52,073 bases of DNA from positions 1 to 52,073 of the forward strand of contig NZ_AUFW01000020.1 in NCBI RefSeq assembly GCF_000426705.1, in the 5' to 3' direction. The stretch is from Spirochaeta cellobiosiphila DSM 17781. GTDB lineage: Bacteria > Spirochaetota > Spirochaetia > DSM-17781. The notes beneath the pieces are model-generated. The model made no database searches and had not been told where the DNA came from. It worked only from the letters and a program-made list of their open reading frames with translations. Position numbers and translations under genes: made by a program. Below, in pieces: positions 16,886-25,917 of this stretch (its first letter is position 1; each line of letters opens with the position of its first letter).

Positions 16886-17577
16886 TGTCCAACAATGAAG
16901 TACCCTGCCATGTTGGCATCATTATGGATGGTAATGGCCGCTGGGCGAAAGCCCGCGGTAAAAACAGGTCTGCTGGACACTTAGAGGGATTATCAGCTGC
17001 CAAGCGAATCACTAAAGCAGCAGTGGATCTGGGAATTAAGTATCTATCCCTATATGCCTTTTCAACAGAGAATTGGAAAAGAACAGAAGAAGAAGTTTCC
17101 TTCCTAATGATATTAATCAAGAAACATTTAAAAAGTGAATTTAATTTTTATCGCAAAAATGAAATCCGTGTTGTTCATAGCGGCGATATAAATGGTTTAC
17201 CAGCAGATATCCAACAAGAACTTCATCAGGTAGCCATGGATACAGCGGATTTCCATAAACTAACTGTAAATCTGGCTATTAATTATGGTGGCCGTGATGA
17301 AATCATCCGTGCTGTTCAAAAACTAAACAATGATAATAAAGAAGTAAATACTGAGAATGTTAGCTCCTATATGGATTGTCCCGAGATACCCGATGCGGAT
17401 CTTATCATCAGAACCGCAGGAGAAAAAAGGTTAAGTAATTTTCTGCTTTGGCGCAGTGCTTATTCGGAATTCTATTTTTCTGATAAATTATGGCCAGATT
17501 GGGAAGCAGAAGATCTTATTACGGCTATAAAAGAGTACCAATGCAGGGAAAGACGTTATGGGGGAATAAAGTCATGA
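16885..17577 (+). CDS. uppS: Isoprenyl transferase (undecaprenyl diphosphate synthase)
   Basis: A 230-aa cis-prenyltransferase. The active-site Asp15 lies in the signature IIMDGNGRWA, and RSAGH is the next conserved block. 'YAFSTENWKR' and the C-terminal 'RTAGEKRLSNFLLWRSAYSE' binding region are also clear. The enzyme elongates farnesyl diphosphate with isopentenyl units to make the C55 carrier for peptidoglycan. It overlaps frr by one base and cdsA by four (ATGA), a tight translational chain. Position 17434-17436 reads Lys-Arg in 'GEKRLS', where most homologs have GE(Q/L)RISNF, so it is a normal variant. Confidence 0.96.
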   Translation: MSNNEVPCHVGIIMDGNGRWAKARGKNRSAGHLEGLSAAKRITKAAVDLGIKYLSLYAFSTENWKRTEEEVSFLMILIKKHLKSEFNFYRKNEIRVVHSGDINGLPADIQQELHQVAMDTADFHKLTVNLAINYGGRDEIIRAVQKLNNDNKEVNTENVSSYMDCPEIPDADLIIRTAGEKRLSNFLLWRSAYSEFYFSDKLWPDWEAEDLITAIKEYQCRERRYGGIKS

Positions 17578-18443
17578 ATAAAGTTGTTAAACGACTGCTC
17601 ATTTTTTTTATAGGTTTACCAGCTGTTCTTGGTGTTATTGCTTTTCCTTTTCCTAATGATCGCTACCTTCTTGTTAACATAGTTATCATGATTGCTTCCG
17701 GACTGGGAGCTTTAGAGACGGCGAACTTATTTAAGAAAAAGGGCGCCCAGCTACATCCCGTATTAGCTTTCTCATTGGGTATAATTTTTCCTTTATTTAC
17801 CTATCTTGAACTCATGGGGATTACATCCCGTCATGTGTTGATGGCAGTACTGACTATTGGGGTAACCCTTATCTTCAGCAGCCAGGTGATTGGTAAGTCA
17901 AATGAAGATTTTAAACCTGTTATCAGTAGAATTGGGGGGTACCTAACCAGCCTGTTTTACCCTGGTTTATTTTTTGCCTACACAACCCGTCTCAGTCTGA
18001 CCAATTTGGTTGATCAATCCTACCCTTATAGTCCTTATCCTCTACTAATATTTATCCTTATGACCTATGGAAATGATTCTATGGCCTGGTTTTTTGGAGT
18101 GCTCTTCGGTAAGAAGTCCAGAGGACTTATTGCGGTGAGTCCCAATAAGAGTTTAGTAGGATTCTTAGGGGGCTTATTTTCCAGTTGCGTTGTAGGATTA
18201 CTTATCTATCTAGTGATTCCTGATTTAAGTATCACTAAGCTTCCTATTGTATTACTTTGGGGCTTCCTTACAGGAATAATGACAATATTAGGAGATCTTA
18301 TCGAATCAGCCATTAAGCGTAGTGCTTCTGTGAAAGATTCGGGAGACATCATTCCAGGACGAGGAGGACTTCTTGACAGTATTGATTCTTTGCTATTCGC
18401 AGCCCCTGTCTATTATTATCTTCTTATCTGGATACTTTACTAA
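17574..18443 (+). CDS. cdsA: Phosphatidate cytidylyltransferase
   Basis: I choose the ATG at 17574 because it overlaps the uppS stop by four bases and has GGGGGA upstream; the open frame extends further upstream only by overlapping uppS. The resulting protein is 289 aa with about eight membrane segments. The CdsA signature is present near the C-terminus: SAIKRSASVKDSGDIIPGRG followed by GLLDSIDS, close to the usual S-x2-KR-x4-KD-x5-PGHGG-x2-DR-x-D. The Arg of the DR pair is Ser here. The enzyme makes CDP-diacylglycerol from phosphatidate and CTP. In Treponema-like operons dxr follows; here rseP comes directly. Confidence 0.93.
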   Translation: MNKVVKRLLIFFIGLPAVLGVIAFPFPNDRYLLVNIVIMIASGLGALETANLFKKKGAQLHPVLAFSLGIIFPLFTYLELMGITSRHVLMAVLTIGVTLIFSSQVIGKSNEDFKPVISRIGGYLTSLFYPGLFFAYTTRLSLTNLVDQSYPYSPYPLLIFILMTYGNDSMAWFFGVLFGKKSRGLIAVSPNKSLVGFLGGLFSSCVVGLLIYLVIPDLSITKLPIVLLWGFLTGIMTILGDLIESAIKRSASVKDSGDIIPGRGGLLDSIDSLLFAAPVYYYLLIWILY

Positions 18444-18461
18444 ACTAGGGAGACATCAAAA

Positions 18462-19787
18462 ATGTTACAAGCTGTACTTCATGGCATCTTAGGTCTATTA
18501 GGCCTGGGATTTGTCGTGTTCATCCATGAATTAGGACACTTTATATTCGCAAGACTTAACAAGATCAAAGTAGAAGCTTTTAGTATTGGATGGGGACATC
18601 CGATTGTAAAATGGAAGTCAAAAGAAGTGGAATACCGCATTGGTATCCTCCCCATCGGAGGATACTGTAAAATGGCAGGTGAAGATATCATTCAAGAAGC
18701 CATTCTGGAAGATAAAGAAGTGTTTGAAAGGAAAAAGGGCACCTATTTCGGAGCTCACCCTCTTCAACGTATCACTGTGGCATTAGCAGGTCCCTTCTTT
18801 AATGTCCTATTAACATTTGTGATTATGTTTTTCATTTCCTTAATTGGTTATAATTACGTATCCTCCGGTAATAAAATCGTTCTGGCCAGTGATGTAGAAA
18901 ATAAAACTTTTCCTTCTGATGAAGCCGGTTTAATGACAGGAGATAGAATTCTGTCGATTAATGGAGAGGAGACAAAGTCTTTTAAAGATATCAGGGATAT
19001 CATTAATTCCACAGAAGGGTCTCTCAACTTGTTAGTAGAACGTGATGATCAAAGAAAGTCATTAATCATTACTCCTAAAAAGAATGAAGAAACTGGTAGC
19101 ACTATCATTGGAATCTACCGATGGGTGGATCCTGTTATTGATACTGTTAAAGAAGATAGTCCTGCTGCATTAGCCGATTTAAAATCAGGAGATGTTGTAA
19201 CATCCATTAATGGCGTTCCTTTTACTAAAGAGGCGGATGTAAACAAAATCCTTAAGAGTGAACCTACAAAATTAGATATCGAGTATTTGAGACAGGGAGT
19301 AAAAAAGAAAACAACCTTAATCGTTGATTACACTTCTGGTAATCCTTCAGTAGGTTTCTCTTTTGCTCTTGAGAACTTTAGAACAGAAGGTAAGAGCTTC
19401 AGTCAATCTATTGTTCAATCCTTTCACGATACAAAGAAACTGATTGTTTCTATTTTTTCTGGTATACTTTCTCTTTTTAAGGGAAACAATATCACTGAAT
19501 CAATATCTGGTCCTATTATGATTACCTATTTTATAGGCCAGGCAGCAGCCTTAGGTTTCTATCAATTCTTCAATATGCTGGCTATGCTTAGTGTAGCTCT
19601 GTTTGTTATGAATCTGTTACCTATCCCTGCTCTTGATGGAGGACAAATCCTCTTGTTTATAGTGGAAGCTATTAAAGGAAAACCACTAAAAGCAAGAACA
19701 GTCTTTAGATATCAGTTCATAGGTGCTATATTTGTTTTTGGTTTATTAATCCTATCCACTATCAATGATATTAACTTTTTTTACTAG
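18462..19787 (+). CDS. rseP: RseP-type site-2 protease with PDZ domains
   Basis: A 441-aa membrane metalloprotease. The zinc-binding HELGH is at 22-26 in the first membrane segment, and the second metal motif 'NLLPIPALDGG' (LDG) is near residue 390. Two PDZ-like domains lie between, around residues 115-200 and 205-280 (for example 'SPAALADLKSGDVVTSINGV'). The family cleaves anti-sigma factors or signal-peptide remnants within the membrane. It starts 18 bases after cdsA with AGGGAG as ribosome binding site. No rseA/rpoE gene is visible, so the substrate here is unknown; processing of leftover signal peptides is possible. Confidence 0.95.
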   Translation: MLQAVLHGILGLLGLGFVVFIHELGHFIFARLNKIKVEAFSIGWGHPIVKWKSKEVEYRIGILPIGGYCKMAGEDIIQEAILEDKEVFERKKGTYFGAHPLQRITVALAGPFFNVLLTFVIMFFISLIGYNYVSSGNKIVLASDVENKTFPSDEAGLMTGDRILSINGEETKSFKDIRDIINSTEGSLNLLVERDDQRKSLIITPKKNEETGSTIIGIYRWVDPVIDTVKEDSPAALADLKSGDVVTSINGVPFTKEADVNKILKSEPTKLDIEYLRQGVKKKTTLIVDYTSGNPSVGFSFALENFRTEGKSFSQSIVQSFHDTKKLIVSIFSGILSLFKGNNITESISGPIMITYFIGQAAALGFYQFFNMLAMLSVALFVMNLLPIPALDGGQILLFIVEAIKGKPLKARTVFRYQFIGAIFVFGLLILSTINDINFFY

Positions 19788-19798
19788 GAGAGCAATGA

Positions 19799-20389
19799 AT
19801 GGAGATACAGTGCCATTGTGGTAAGATAATTGAGACAGACTGGAAAGAGGTGATTGACCTGGATTCCTCAGTAGAACAGGAAATACTGGAAGGTACTTTC
19901 CTGACTATTGACTGTCCTGACTGCAATGAAAAATTGAAGCCAGAGATAAAGATAATACTCAAAAATGATAAGACAGCACTATTATGGCTTCCTGATATCT
20001 CTCGCCTATCCTTTATGACGGATCAAGTTAAAGTAGATCCTTCAGTTACGGATGTGGCCATCGGATTTAAGGAATTACAAGAGGCTATCAAACTCTATCA
20101 GAGCAACTTAAACAAAAGTGTGATAGAGGTCATAAAATATCAGATTTATAAAAAAGTGGAAGATGACAAAGATGTAACAGTTTATTTTCATGATCTTATG
20201 GATGATCAGTATATATTTCACATTGAAGGTGTGAAGGCTGATGAGATTGGAGTCCTGAAAGTACCCCAGACTATGTATGATAAAATAGGAAAGGATCTAC
20301 CTGATTTGGTGGAGAAATATCCCTATTCGGTTATTTTAAAAAAGCCCTATATATCAGTTAACAATTTAATAATGGGAGACAGTGAATAA
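19799..20389 (+). CDS. CpXC-like zinc-binding protein
   Basis: A 196-aa protein whose N-terminus carries two cysteine pairs, Cys5-x-Cys7 (CHC) and Cys39-x2-Cys42 (CPDC), separated by about thirty residues, like the CpXC domain. The rest has no recognised motif, signal peptide or membrane segment. The chosen ATG at 19799 lies eight bases after AGGAG (19786-19790); an ATG at 19795 is in another frame. It joins the WD40-like gene directly: the TAA stop at 20387-20389 is followed immediately by the next ATG at 20390. The pair is probably coexpressed with rseP, but the function is unknown. Confidence 0.68.
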   Translation: MEIQCHCGKIIETDWKEVIDLDSSVEQEILEGTFLTIDCPDCNEKLKPEIKIILKNDKTALLWLPDISRLSFMTDQVKVDPSVTDVAIGFKELQEAIKLYQSNLNKSVIEVIKYQIYKKVEDDKDVTVYFHDLMDDQYIFHIEGVKADEIGVLKVPQTMYDKIGKDLPDLVEKYPYSVILKKPYISVNNLIMGDSE

Positions 20390-22333
20390 ATGAAACATCT
20401 TACTACTATTTTACTCTTTCTGTTACCCTTGGCGGTCTTTGGGGAAACAACAGTTCTTCTTAATAGCGGCCACAAGGGGGAAGTCTCACAGATTGTGTAT
20501 GACAATTCATCAAATCTCATATTCACCTCTAGTACTGATGGCTCTATTAAAGCCTGGGACATTCGTACAAAGGATCTAGCTCGGGTTGTGTACCAGTCTT
20601 CCCATCCTATTAAAACTATGGACTTAAATCCTGAGAAGCCTCAGCTAACGATTCTTGAGTCCAATAATCTCGATTACTTCCGTATTAAGGTAATTAACTG
20701 GAAAACAGGCAAAGTGCTTTATTCCCAGTCTTTTGAGACTGAGCCAATATCCTTTAGTTACTCAACTCAAGGAACTTATCTGCTTATTAATAAAGTGGAT
20801 ATTCCCAGTATGACAATACTCGATACAGAAAAGTTCAAAGAAACAAAATACCTTCAGGACATTAATTCTGTTATCTCCTTTGCCTATTTAGGATCCAGTG
20901 ATAAAACGGTGATGACCTATTCTTCAAATGGTTCTTTAAGCTTTTGGGATCTTAAAACAGGCTTACTAAAAGCAAAAGCAGATACGATTAATGACTTAAA
21001 GAATTGGAGAATCACCAATAACAAACTATATATGACGGCAGCAAAAGGTAATGTTCTATATGTTATCGACCGTTTGACAGGGAAAGTGGTTAGCCAAAAA
21101 GAAATTCCCGGTTTAGAAAGTGATGATATTAATTACAATGAAGATCATATTGCTGTCATTAAAGACAATAACGGTTCAAACCTCATTCAACATTATACTT
21201 TTAAAAATGATCACTATGAAGAAGCAGCTTTTCATTCAGATGCTTCGGAATCGCAAATATCAACTTTAACCTATGCTCAAGGAATGATTATCACTGGTGA
21301 CTATAGGGGGGATTTAAACTACTTCTACATCAGAAGTGATAAACAATATTCTCTGGCAACTAATGTCATGCAAAACGTAGATGATGTCAGTATCCGGGGA
21401 GATGAGCTTTGGATAAGCACAGATGAAGCTTTATATCAAATAAAGAGCCCCTTTTTCACAAGTTCCAATATAGAGGATTTATCACAATATACTTTAAAAA
21501 GTCATAAAGATTTAAACAGCCATATTATATCCACTGCAGGAGCTAATTACTTCTTATTCCCTACTTCAGGTAATTCGGCAATTGTTGAGTTCACTAATGA
21601 CAATCAGATTAAAAACTCCCCTTACAGTACGGGAGCTATTAAGAAAATCGATTACAAAGAGGGGCAGAACTTAATACTCACAGATAATGGGGAAATTAAG
21701 GTTTTTAACACAGACTTCACAGACGTTAGTTTTCAATATTCCTTCTTGGGTCTCCTTGATGCCTCGTTCTACAAGGACAATAAAATTGTCGGTAGTCATG
21801 TGGCAAGAAGAGGGAGTCCTTTATTACTATTAGATTATACAACAGGGGAAACGCTACCTATTGACGATAGTGCTTCTATAATCTATTCCCTTGTTGGCTC
21901 TGATGACAAACTCTTTACTCTGGGTGTTGATAAATCCAGTGGACAGAAGATAACAGAATTAAATCAATACTCTGGTGATCTATTAATGAATAAAAAGACT
22001 TTATTATCTATAGAGGGTGAAGAATTAAACTATAATCTTCATTTTGATCAAGATTTATTTACAACCTTCCCCGATCATCAGGTGCATCAATATGTCAAAG
22101 ACAAATGGGTAGATCTTGAACCAACTGAAACCTTCCCTCTACGTATCAAAAGTTCAAAAGAGCTGGTAATAGCTGTTAATAAGGATCAGAGTATTAGTTT
22201 CTGGAACCGTAAAACAGGATCTTACCTGGGGGCCTTTTCTTTGCTTTTTAATGATGAATGGGTATTTATCAATCATGATAAATATTATGGTTCTGAAGAT
22301 ATTGAAGACCATCTAAGTTTCATTTATAATTAA
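20390..22333 (+). CDS. Periplasmic WD40-like repeat protein
   Basis: A 647-aa protein with a cleavable signal peptide (MKHLTTILLFLLPLAVFG, probable cleavage after FG). The N-terminal part has a clear WD40 blade: 'GHKGEVSQIVYDNSSNLIFT' leading to 'DGSIKAWDI'. Further blades are weaker ('NGSLSFWDLKTG', 'DQSISFWNRKTG'), together suggesting one or two seven-blade propellers. It may serve as an exported scaffold. It is the last gene of the rpsB-to-WD40 run and ends 20 bases before a strong bidirectional terminator. No enzymatic motif is seen. Spirochaetes often carry such secreted propellers, but a partner is not evident. Confidence 0.75.
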   Translation: MKHLTTILLFLLPLAVFGETTVLLNSGHKGEVSQIVYDNSSNLIFTSSTDGSIKAWDIRTKDLARVVYQSSHPIKTMDLNPEKPQLTILESNNLDYFRIKVINWKTGKVLYSQSFETEPISFSYSTQGTYLLINKVDIPSMTILDTEKFKETKYLQDINSVISFAYLGSSDKTVMTYSSNGSLSFWDLKTGLLKAKADTINDLKNWRITNNKLYMTAAKGNVLYVIDRLTGKVVSQKEIPGLESDDINYNEDHIAVIKDNNGSNLIQHYTFKNDHYEEAAFHSDASESQISTLTYAQGMIITGDYRGDLNYFYIRSDKQYSLATNVMQNVDDVSIRGDELWISTDEALYQIKSPFFTSSNIEDLSQYTLKSHKDLNSHIISTAGANYFLFPTSGNSAIVEFTNDNQIKNSPYSTGAIKKIDYKEGQNLILTDNGEIKVFNTDFTDVSFQYSFLGLLDASFYKDNKIVGSHVARRGSPLLLLDYTTGETLPIDDSASIIYSLVGSDDKLFTLGVDKSSGQKITELNQYSGDLLMNKKTLLSIEGEELNYNLHFDQDLFTTFPDHQVHQYVKDKWVDLEPTETFPLRIKSSKELVIAVNKDQSISFWNRKTGSYLGAFSLLFNDEWVFINHDKYYGSEDIEDHLSFIYN

Positions 22334-22353
22334 TTTTCAGTGATTTCAACAAT

Positions 22354-22386
22354 AAAAAACTCAGGGTTAATCCTGAGTTTTTTATA
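22354..22386. terminator. Bidirectional intrinsic terminator
   Basis: AACTCAGG and CCTGAGTT pair around a GTTAAT loop, with an A-run on one side and a T-run on the other. It therefore ends both the plus-strand rpsB-to-WD40 run and the minus-strand rpsF-to-dnaB operon. Confidence 0.88.
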
Positions 22387-22387
22387 T

Positions 22388-23728
22388 CTAATTCATTCTA
22401 GACATAGATTCAAACTTAGTGTAATGAGGTAGGAAAGCTATCTCAACAGTACCTACAGGACCATTACGCTGTTTAGCAATAATCAGTTCTGTTTCTATAA
22501 GATTGGGAGCTCCATCATCTCTTCCCCGTTCGATACCACGATCACGGTGAAGGAATAGGACGACATCCGCATCCTGCTCAATACTTCCTGATTCACGCAA
22601 GTTAGCCAGATTAGGTTTTTTCCCTTCTGAATCCCTACTCACCTGACTTAGTGTAACCACAGGAATATCCAGTTCACGGGCTAGAGACTTAAGGGAACGG
22701 CTTATTTCAGCAACCTGTTCATGTCTTGGTAAGGCAGGATTCTCACTGGATATAAGTGTTAAATAGTCAATAAATAATATTTGAATATCAGCTTTAGCCT
22801 TCATACGTCTTGCTTGAGCACGTAAATCCAGAAGCTTTATATTAGGAGTATCATCCAGATAAAGAGGGGCTTCATAGATACGACTAGCTGCTTCTGTTAT
22901 ATTATGAAAGTCTGCTGGTTTTAACATTCCCGTTCTTAGCTTATTAGAATCCAGCCGAGCCTCAGAACTAAGAATACGTTGCATCATGGCCTTATTGGAC
23001 ATTTCCAATGTAAAGAAGCCTACAGGAATCTTGTGATGAATAGCAATATTACCAGCAAGAGTAAGGGCGAAAGCCGTCTTACCAACACTGGGACGGGCAC
23101 CAATTATGACTAATTCCGATTTTTGAAATCCAGAGGTCATTTGATCCAAGTCAGGTAAACCAGAAGGAATACCAGTAAAACTTTCTTTAGTATGATAAAG
23201 TTTTTCTATACCATCGATGGTCTCAGTTATGATCTCTTTTGCACTGGAAAAAGCACCGGAATGCTGATCATCGGTAATCTCAAATATCTTGCGTTCTGCA
23301 TCTTCAATAATCATCCGGCTTTCTGAAGTCATATCAAAGGCATCTTTTTGGATTTCCCCTGCTATCTTCAACATCTTACGCCTAATAGACATATTACTAA
23401 CGATCTTAGCGTAATATTCAACATTGGCACTGGAAGGAACTTCACTAGTTAAACTAGATACATAACCAGGTCCGCCAGCTACAGATAATTGATCTGCTTT
23501 CCGTAGACTTTCTGACACAGTCAGAATATCAACAGCACCACCTGTGTTATAGAGATCTATAATAGTTTGGAATATAATTTGATTTGCTTTTTTATAAAAA
23601 TCACCAGAACGAAGGTGATTTAAGACGACATCTATACTTTCAGAATCTAAAAGAAGCGCCCCCAGAGTTGCACTTTCCGCTTCTTCATTATAAGGGGGCA
23701 CTTTACCTATGAGTTCGTTACTCTGCAT
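22388..23728 (-). CDS. dnaB: Replicative DNA helicase
   Basis: This 446-aa hexameric helicase unwinds DNA at the fork. The N-terminal DnaB fold starts with 'PPYNEEAESATLGALL', and the RecA-like motor has Walker A GARPSVGKT at 210-218 with Lys217. Walker B is around 'ILFIDYLTLI', and the later 'QLSRDSEGKKP'-type region appears here as SQVSRDSEGKKPNLANLRES. No intein is present. It overlaps the end of rplI by 11 bases, the classic rplI-dnaB pairing. Length is normal. Confidence 0.97.
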   Translation of the reverse strand: MQSNELIGKVPPYNEEAESATLGALLLDSESIDVVLNHLRSGDFYKKANQIIFQTIIDLYNTGGAVDILTVSESLRKADQLSVAGGPGYVSSLTSEVPSSANVEYYAKIVSNMSIRRKMLKIAGEIQKDAFDMTSESRMIIEDAERKIFEITDDQHSGAFSSAKEIITETIDGIEKLYHTKESFTGIPSGLPDLDQMTSGFQKSELVIIGARPSVGKTAFALTLAGNIAIHHKIPVGFFTLEMSNKAMMQRILSSEARLDSNKLRTGMLKPADFHNITEAASRIYEAPLYLDDTPNIKLLDLRAQARRMKAKADIQILFIDYLTLISSENPALPRHEQVAEISRSLKSLARELDIPVVTLSQVSRDSEGKKPNLANLRESGSIEQDADVVLFLHRDRGIERGRDDGAPNLIETELIIAKQRNGPVGTVEIAFLPHYTKFESMSRMN

Positions 23729-24176
23729 TCTCTTCGGCCTTTACTTCAACAGTAAGCTTAGCCGACTCTTTTCCATATAATTTTACACGAACAGAATAAG
23801 CACCAACCAATTTAATACTGTGGTTAGGTACTTCAACAGATTTACGAGGAATGTTAATACTTTCTTTTGCTAAGGCTTCAACAATAGAAGCGTTATTAAC
23901 AGCTCCAAATAATTTACCATTATCACCTGCAGGCATTTCAAATAGAAGGGTAAGAGACTCAAGTTTATCTTTAAGACTCATAGCTTCTTTTTGCTTTTCC
24001 GCTTTTCTTCTTTCAATTGCCCCTTTCTTTTGATTAAGAATTTCAAGAGAATTCTTACTATATAAGGTGGCAAAACCTTGTGGTAAAAGGTAGTTTCTAC
24101 CGTATCCGTCTTTTACAACACATACATCACCTTCTTCACCAAGGTTCTCAACATCTTTCTGTAAAATAACCTTCAT
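23718..24176 (-). CDS. rplI: 50S ribosomal protein L9
   Basis: A 152-aa L9 with MKVILQKDVENLGEEGDVCV at the N-terminus and the conserved 'VKDGYGRNYLLPQGFA' block, followed by the long connecting helix (about 45-75) and the C-terminal domain. 'KLFGAVNNASIVEAL' matches the usual K-L-F-G-S-V-T block. It binds 23S rRNA near the L1 stalk and helps keep the reading frame. A strong AAGGAG precedes the start; the upstream DUF2232-like gene is four bases away. Confidence 0.97.
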   Translation of the reverse strand: MKVILQKDVENLGEEGDVCVVKDGYGRNYLLPQGFATLYSKNSLEILNQKKGAIERRKAEKQKEAMSLKDKLESLTLLFEMPAGDNGKLFGAVNNASIVEALAKESINIPRKSVEVPNHSIKLVGAYSVRVKLYGKESAKLTVEVKAEENAE

Positions 24177-24180
24177 GTTA

Positions 24181-25140
24181 TCAGCTCCTTTTAGGATCTC
24201 TATAGTTTATCCATGTTTCAGATACCCCCAGCAAGGGAAATATCAACAGTAACAAATTTAAGCCAGGCAAAAAGAACAAAGCAATAAGCAATGTCCTTAG
24301 GAATAAACGTAATAATGGTCCAGCTTGAACTCTGTCCAGCCAAAACACAATTATACCTATCCCCTGCCATCCATACACTAACATTGCCATCATTGACAAG
24401 TTAGTTATGATATGTAAGGACCACCCAGGAACAGGAACCGATAAGACTCCAAGTGCTATAATTGCCAGTATTCCTAATAAGGGTAGAATAAAAAACCATA
24501 CCCAAACATCAGAAACCTTAAATGTTTTAACACTTTCCGGTTGGGAATCGAGTGTTTCATATCTCAAACGAAAGTTTTTGGCAAACCACATTGAGCCACC
24601 AACGAGAGCCATGTAGAAAGACACCATAGTGCCTACAAGACTATCATAGAGTATTTGTGAAAACGACTCGCTAGACAAACCGGCGAAGCCCATTCCTGAG
24701 CCAGTATCTCTCAGAACCTTAATAACTTTGTTTAATTCCTCTAAAGAAGAGGATTGCACAACTGGATTTTCCAAAAAAGGAACTATGAAGCATGCAGCAA
24801 ACAAAGTGACTATAATGATTCTGTACAACTTACGCATGGGATGAAAGGGCCAGAGATTAACAATAGCCACTCCGATAACAGCCAGGACCAATGTACCATC
24901 AAACAATGTTACAAGACCCAATAGCTGAATCTTACCCTGTATTATGGGTATCCCATGATTTATCATCATGACGAGTATCAGTAATGTGCTTCCAAGCACA
25001 TACTGTTTTTCCCGCCCTTTTTTATAGTAAGACAATAAAGGAACTAAGCAAAACACACTAAATATGTTTGATAGATAGAGGATTATACTTAGCACCATAG
25101 GTCCTAAGAATTGTTTTACCTGTCCTTCTCTTACGTTCAT
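24181..25140 (-). CDS. YybS/DUF2232-like polytopic membrane protein
   Basis: A 319-aa protein with about eight hydrophobic segments and no catalytic motif. The position between rpsR and rplI-dnaB matches the YybS (DUF2232) gene of Bacillus-type rpsF-ssb-rpsR...rplI-dnaC clusters. The loop 'NPVVQSSSLEELNKVIKVLR' between membrane segments, then a paired-helix region, also fits that family. The function is unknown. Its ATG shares one base with the rpsR stop (TAATG). The family call rests more on context than on sequence signature. Confidence 0.72.
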   Translation of the reverse strand: MNVREGQVKQFLGPMVLSIILYLSNIFSVFCLVPLLSYYKKGREKQYVLGSTLLILVMMINHGIPIIQGKIQLLGLVTLFDGTLVLAVIGVAIVNLWPFHPMRKLYRIIIVTLFAACFIVPFLENPVVQSSSLEELNKVIKVLRDTGSGMGFAGLSSESFSQILYDSLVGTMVSFYMALVGGSMWFAKNFRLRYETLDSQPESVKTFKVSDVWVWFFILPLLGILAIIALGVLSVPVPGWSLHIITNLSMMAMLVYGWQGIGIIVFWLDRVQAGPLLRLFLRTLLIALFFLPGLNLLLLIFPLLGVSETWINYRDPKRS

Positions 25141-25430
25141 TATTTATTCACAAATGGTAGTAAAGCAAGAGATCTTGCTTTTTTAATTTCTGTAGCTAAT
25201 GCTCTTTGGTGCTTAGCACAAGTACCAGTAATTCTTCTTGGAAGTATCTTTCCTCTTTCTGTTACAAATCTTTTAAGAGCATCTACTTCTTTGTAATCTA
25301 ATGGTATATTTTGTGTACAAAATCGGCACACTTTCTTTCGGAAGAATTGTCTGGATCTTCTTTGTTGAACTCTTTCGGATCCGTCTTTTTTATTGTCTCT
25401 GTCTTCCTTATCCTTTACATCTTCGGACAT
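25140..25430 (-). CDS. rpsR: 30S ribosomal protein S18
   Basis: A 96-aa S18 with a basic, low-complexity N-terminal extension (about 30 residues rich in Asp/Lys/Arg), then the core: '[10 protein letters not shown]', 'IDYKDV'-type '[13 protein letters not shown]' and the C-terminal '[14 protein letters not shown]' and 'RSLALLPF'. Three cysteines (two in CRFC, one in GTCAKHQ) suggest a zinc-binding C+ form, though a fourth ligand is not obvious. It binds S6 in the 30S platform, which fits rpsF in the same operon. Confidence 0.96.
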   Translation of the reverse strand: MSEDVKDKEDRDNKKDGSERVQQRRSRQFFRKKVCRFCTQNIPLDYKEVDALKRFVTERGKILPRRITGTCAKHQRALATEIKKARSLALLPFVNK

Positions 25431-25444
25431 GGTATTCTCCTATA

Positions 25445-25888
25445 CTAAAATGGGATGTCATCTTCAAAAGGTTCGGGACCATTATTTGATGAATTCTGAT
25501 AGCTGGGTTGATATGTTGATCTATTTTCAGCGGGACGACTGTTACCAGTAGCGTCTCCTCTTCCTCCGCCTCCCAATAATTGAACATTCATAGCGTGGAT
25601 CTCAATACGACTTCGTGATTGACCATCCTGCTCCCAACGGTTTTGTCTTAATTCACCTTGAATCGCTATCTGTTTACCTTTTTGTAGGTATTGATTAAGC
25701 GATTCTGCAGTCTTTCCCCATAATACGACATCAAAAAAACTTGTTTCTTCGTTTGAACCTGAATCAGATCGCCTTCGTCTATTAACAGCAATGGACATTC
25801 GGCCGACTGCAGTTCCAGTATTTGTATATCTAAGCTCGGCATCCCGAGTGAGACGTCCAACTATCACTACTTGATTAATATCTGCCAT
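25445..25888 (-). CDS. ssb: Single-stranded DNA-binding protein
   Basis: A 147-aa SSB. The OB fold is recognised by 'INQVVIVGRLTRDAELRYT', 'SFFDVVLWGKTAESLNQYLQ' and 'IQGELRQNRWEQDG'. A glycine/asparagine-rich linker and the acidic tail PFEDDIPF close the protein; the tail docks partner proteins such as PriA or RecO. Its place between rpsF and rpsR is the widespread bacterial arrangement. GAGAGG precedes the ATG with good spacing. Confidence 0.97.
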   Translation of the reverse strand: MADINQVVIVGRLTRDAELRYTNTGTAVGRMSIAVNRRRRSDSGSNEETSFFDVVLWGKTAESLNQYLQKGKQIAIQGELRQNRWEQDGQSRSRIEIHAMNVQLLGGGGRGDATGNSRPAENRSTYQPSYQNSSNNGPEPFEDDIPF

Positions 25889-25917
25889 GGCAATCCTCTC
25901 TTTTATTAACTACCTTA

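Noticed and set aside
17490-17573. Upstream extension of the cdsA frame
   Set aside because: It lies inside uppS and would add 28 residues unlike CdsA. The ATG at 17574 has a ribosome binding site and the ATGA overlap.
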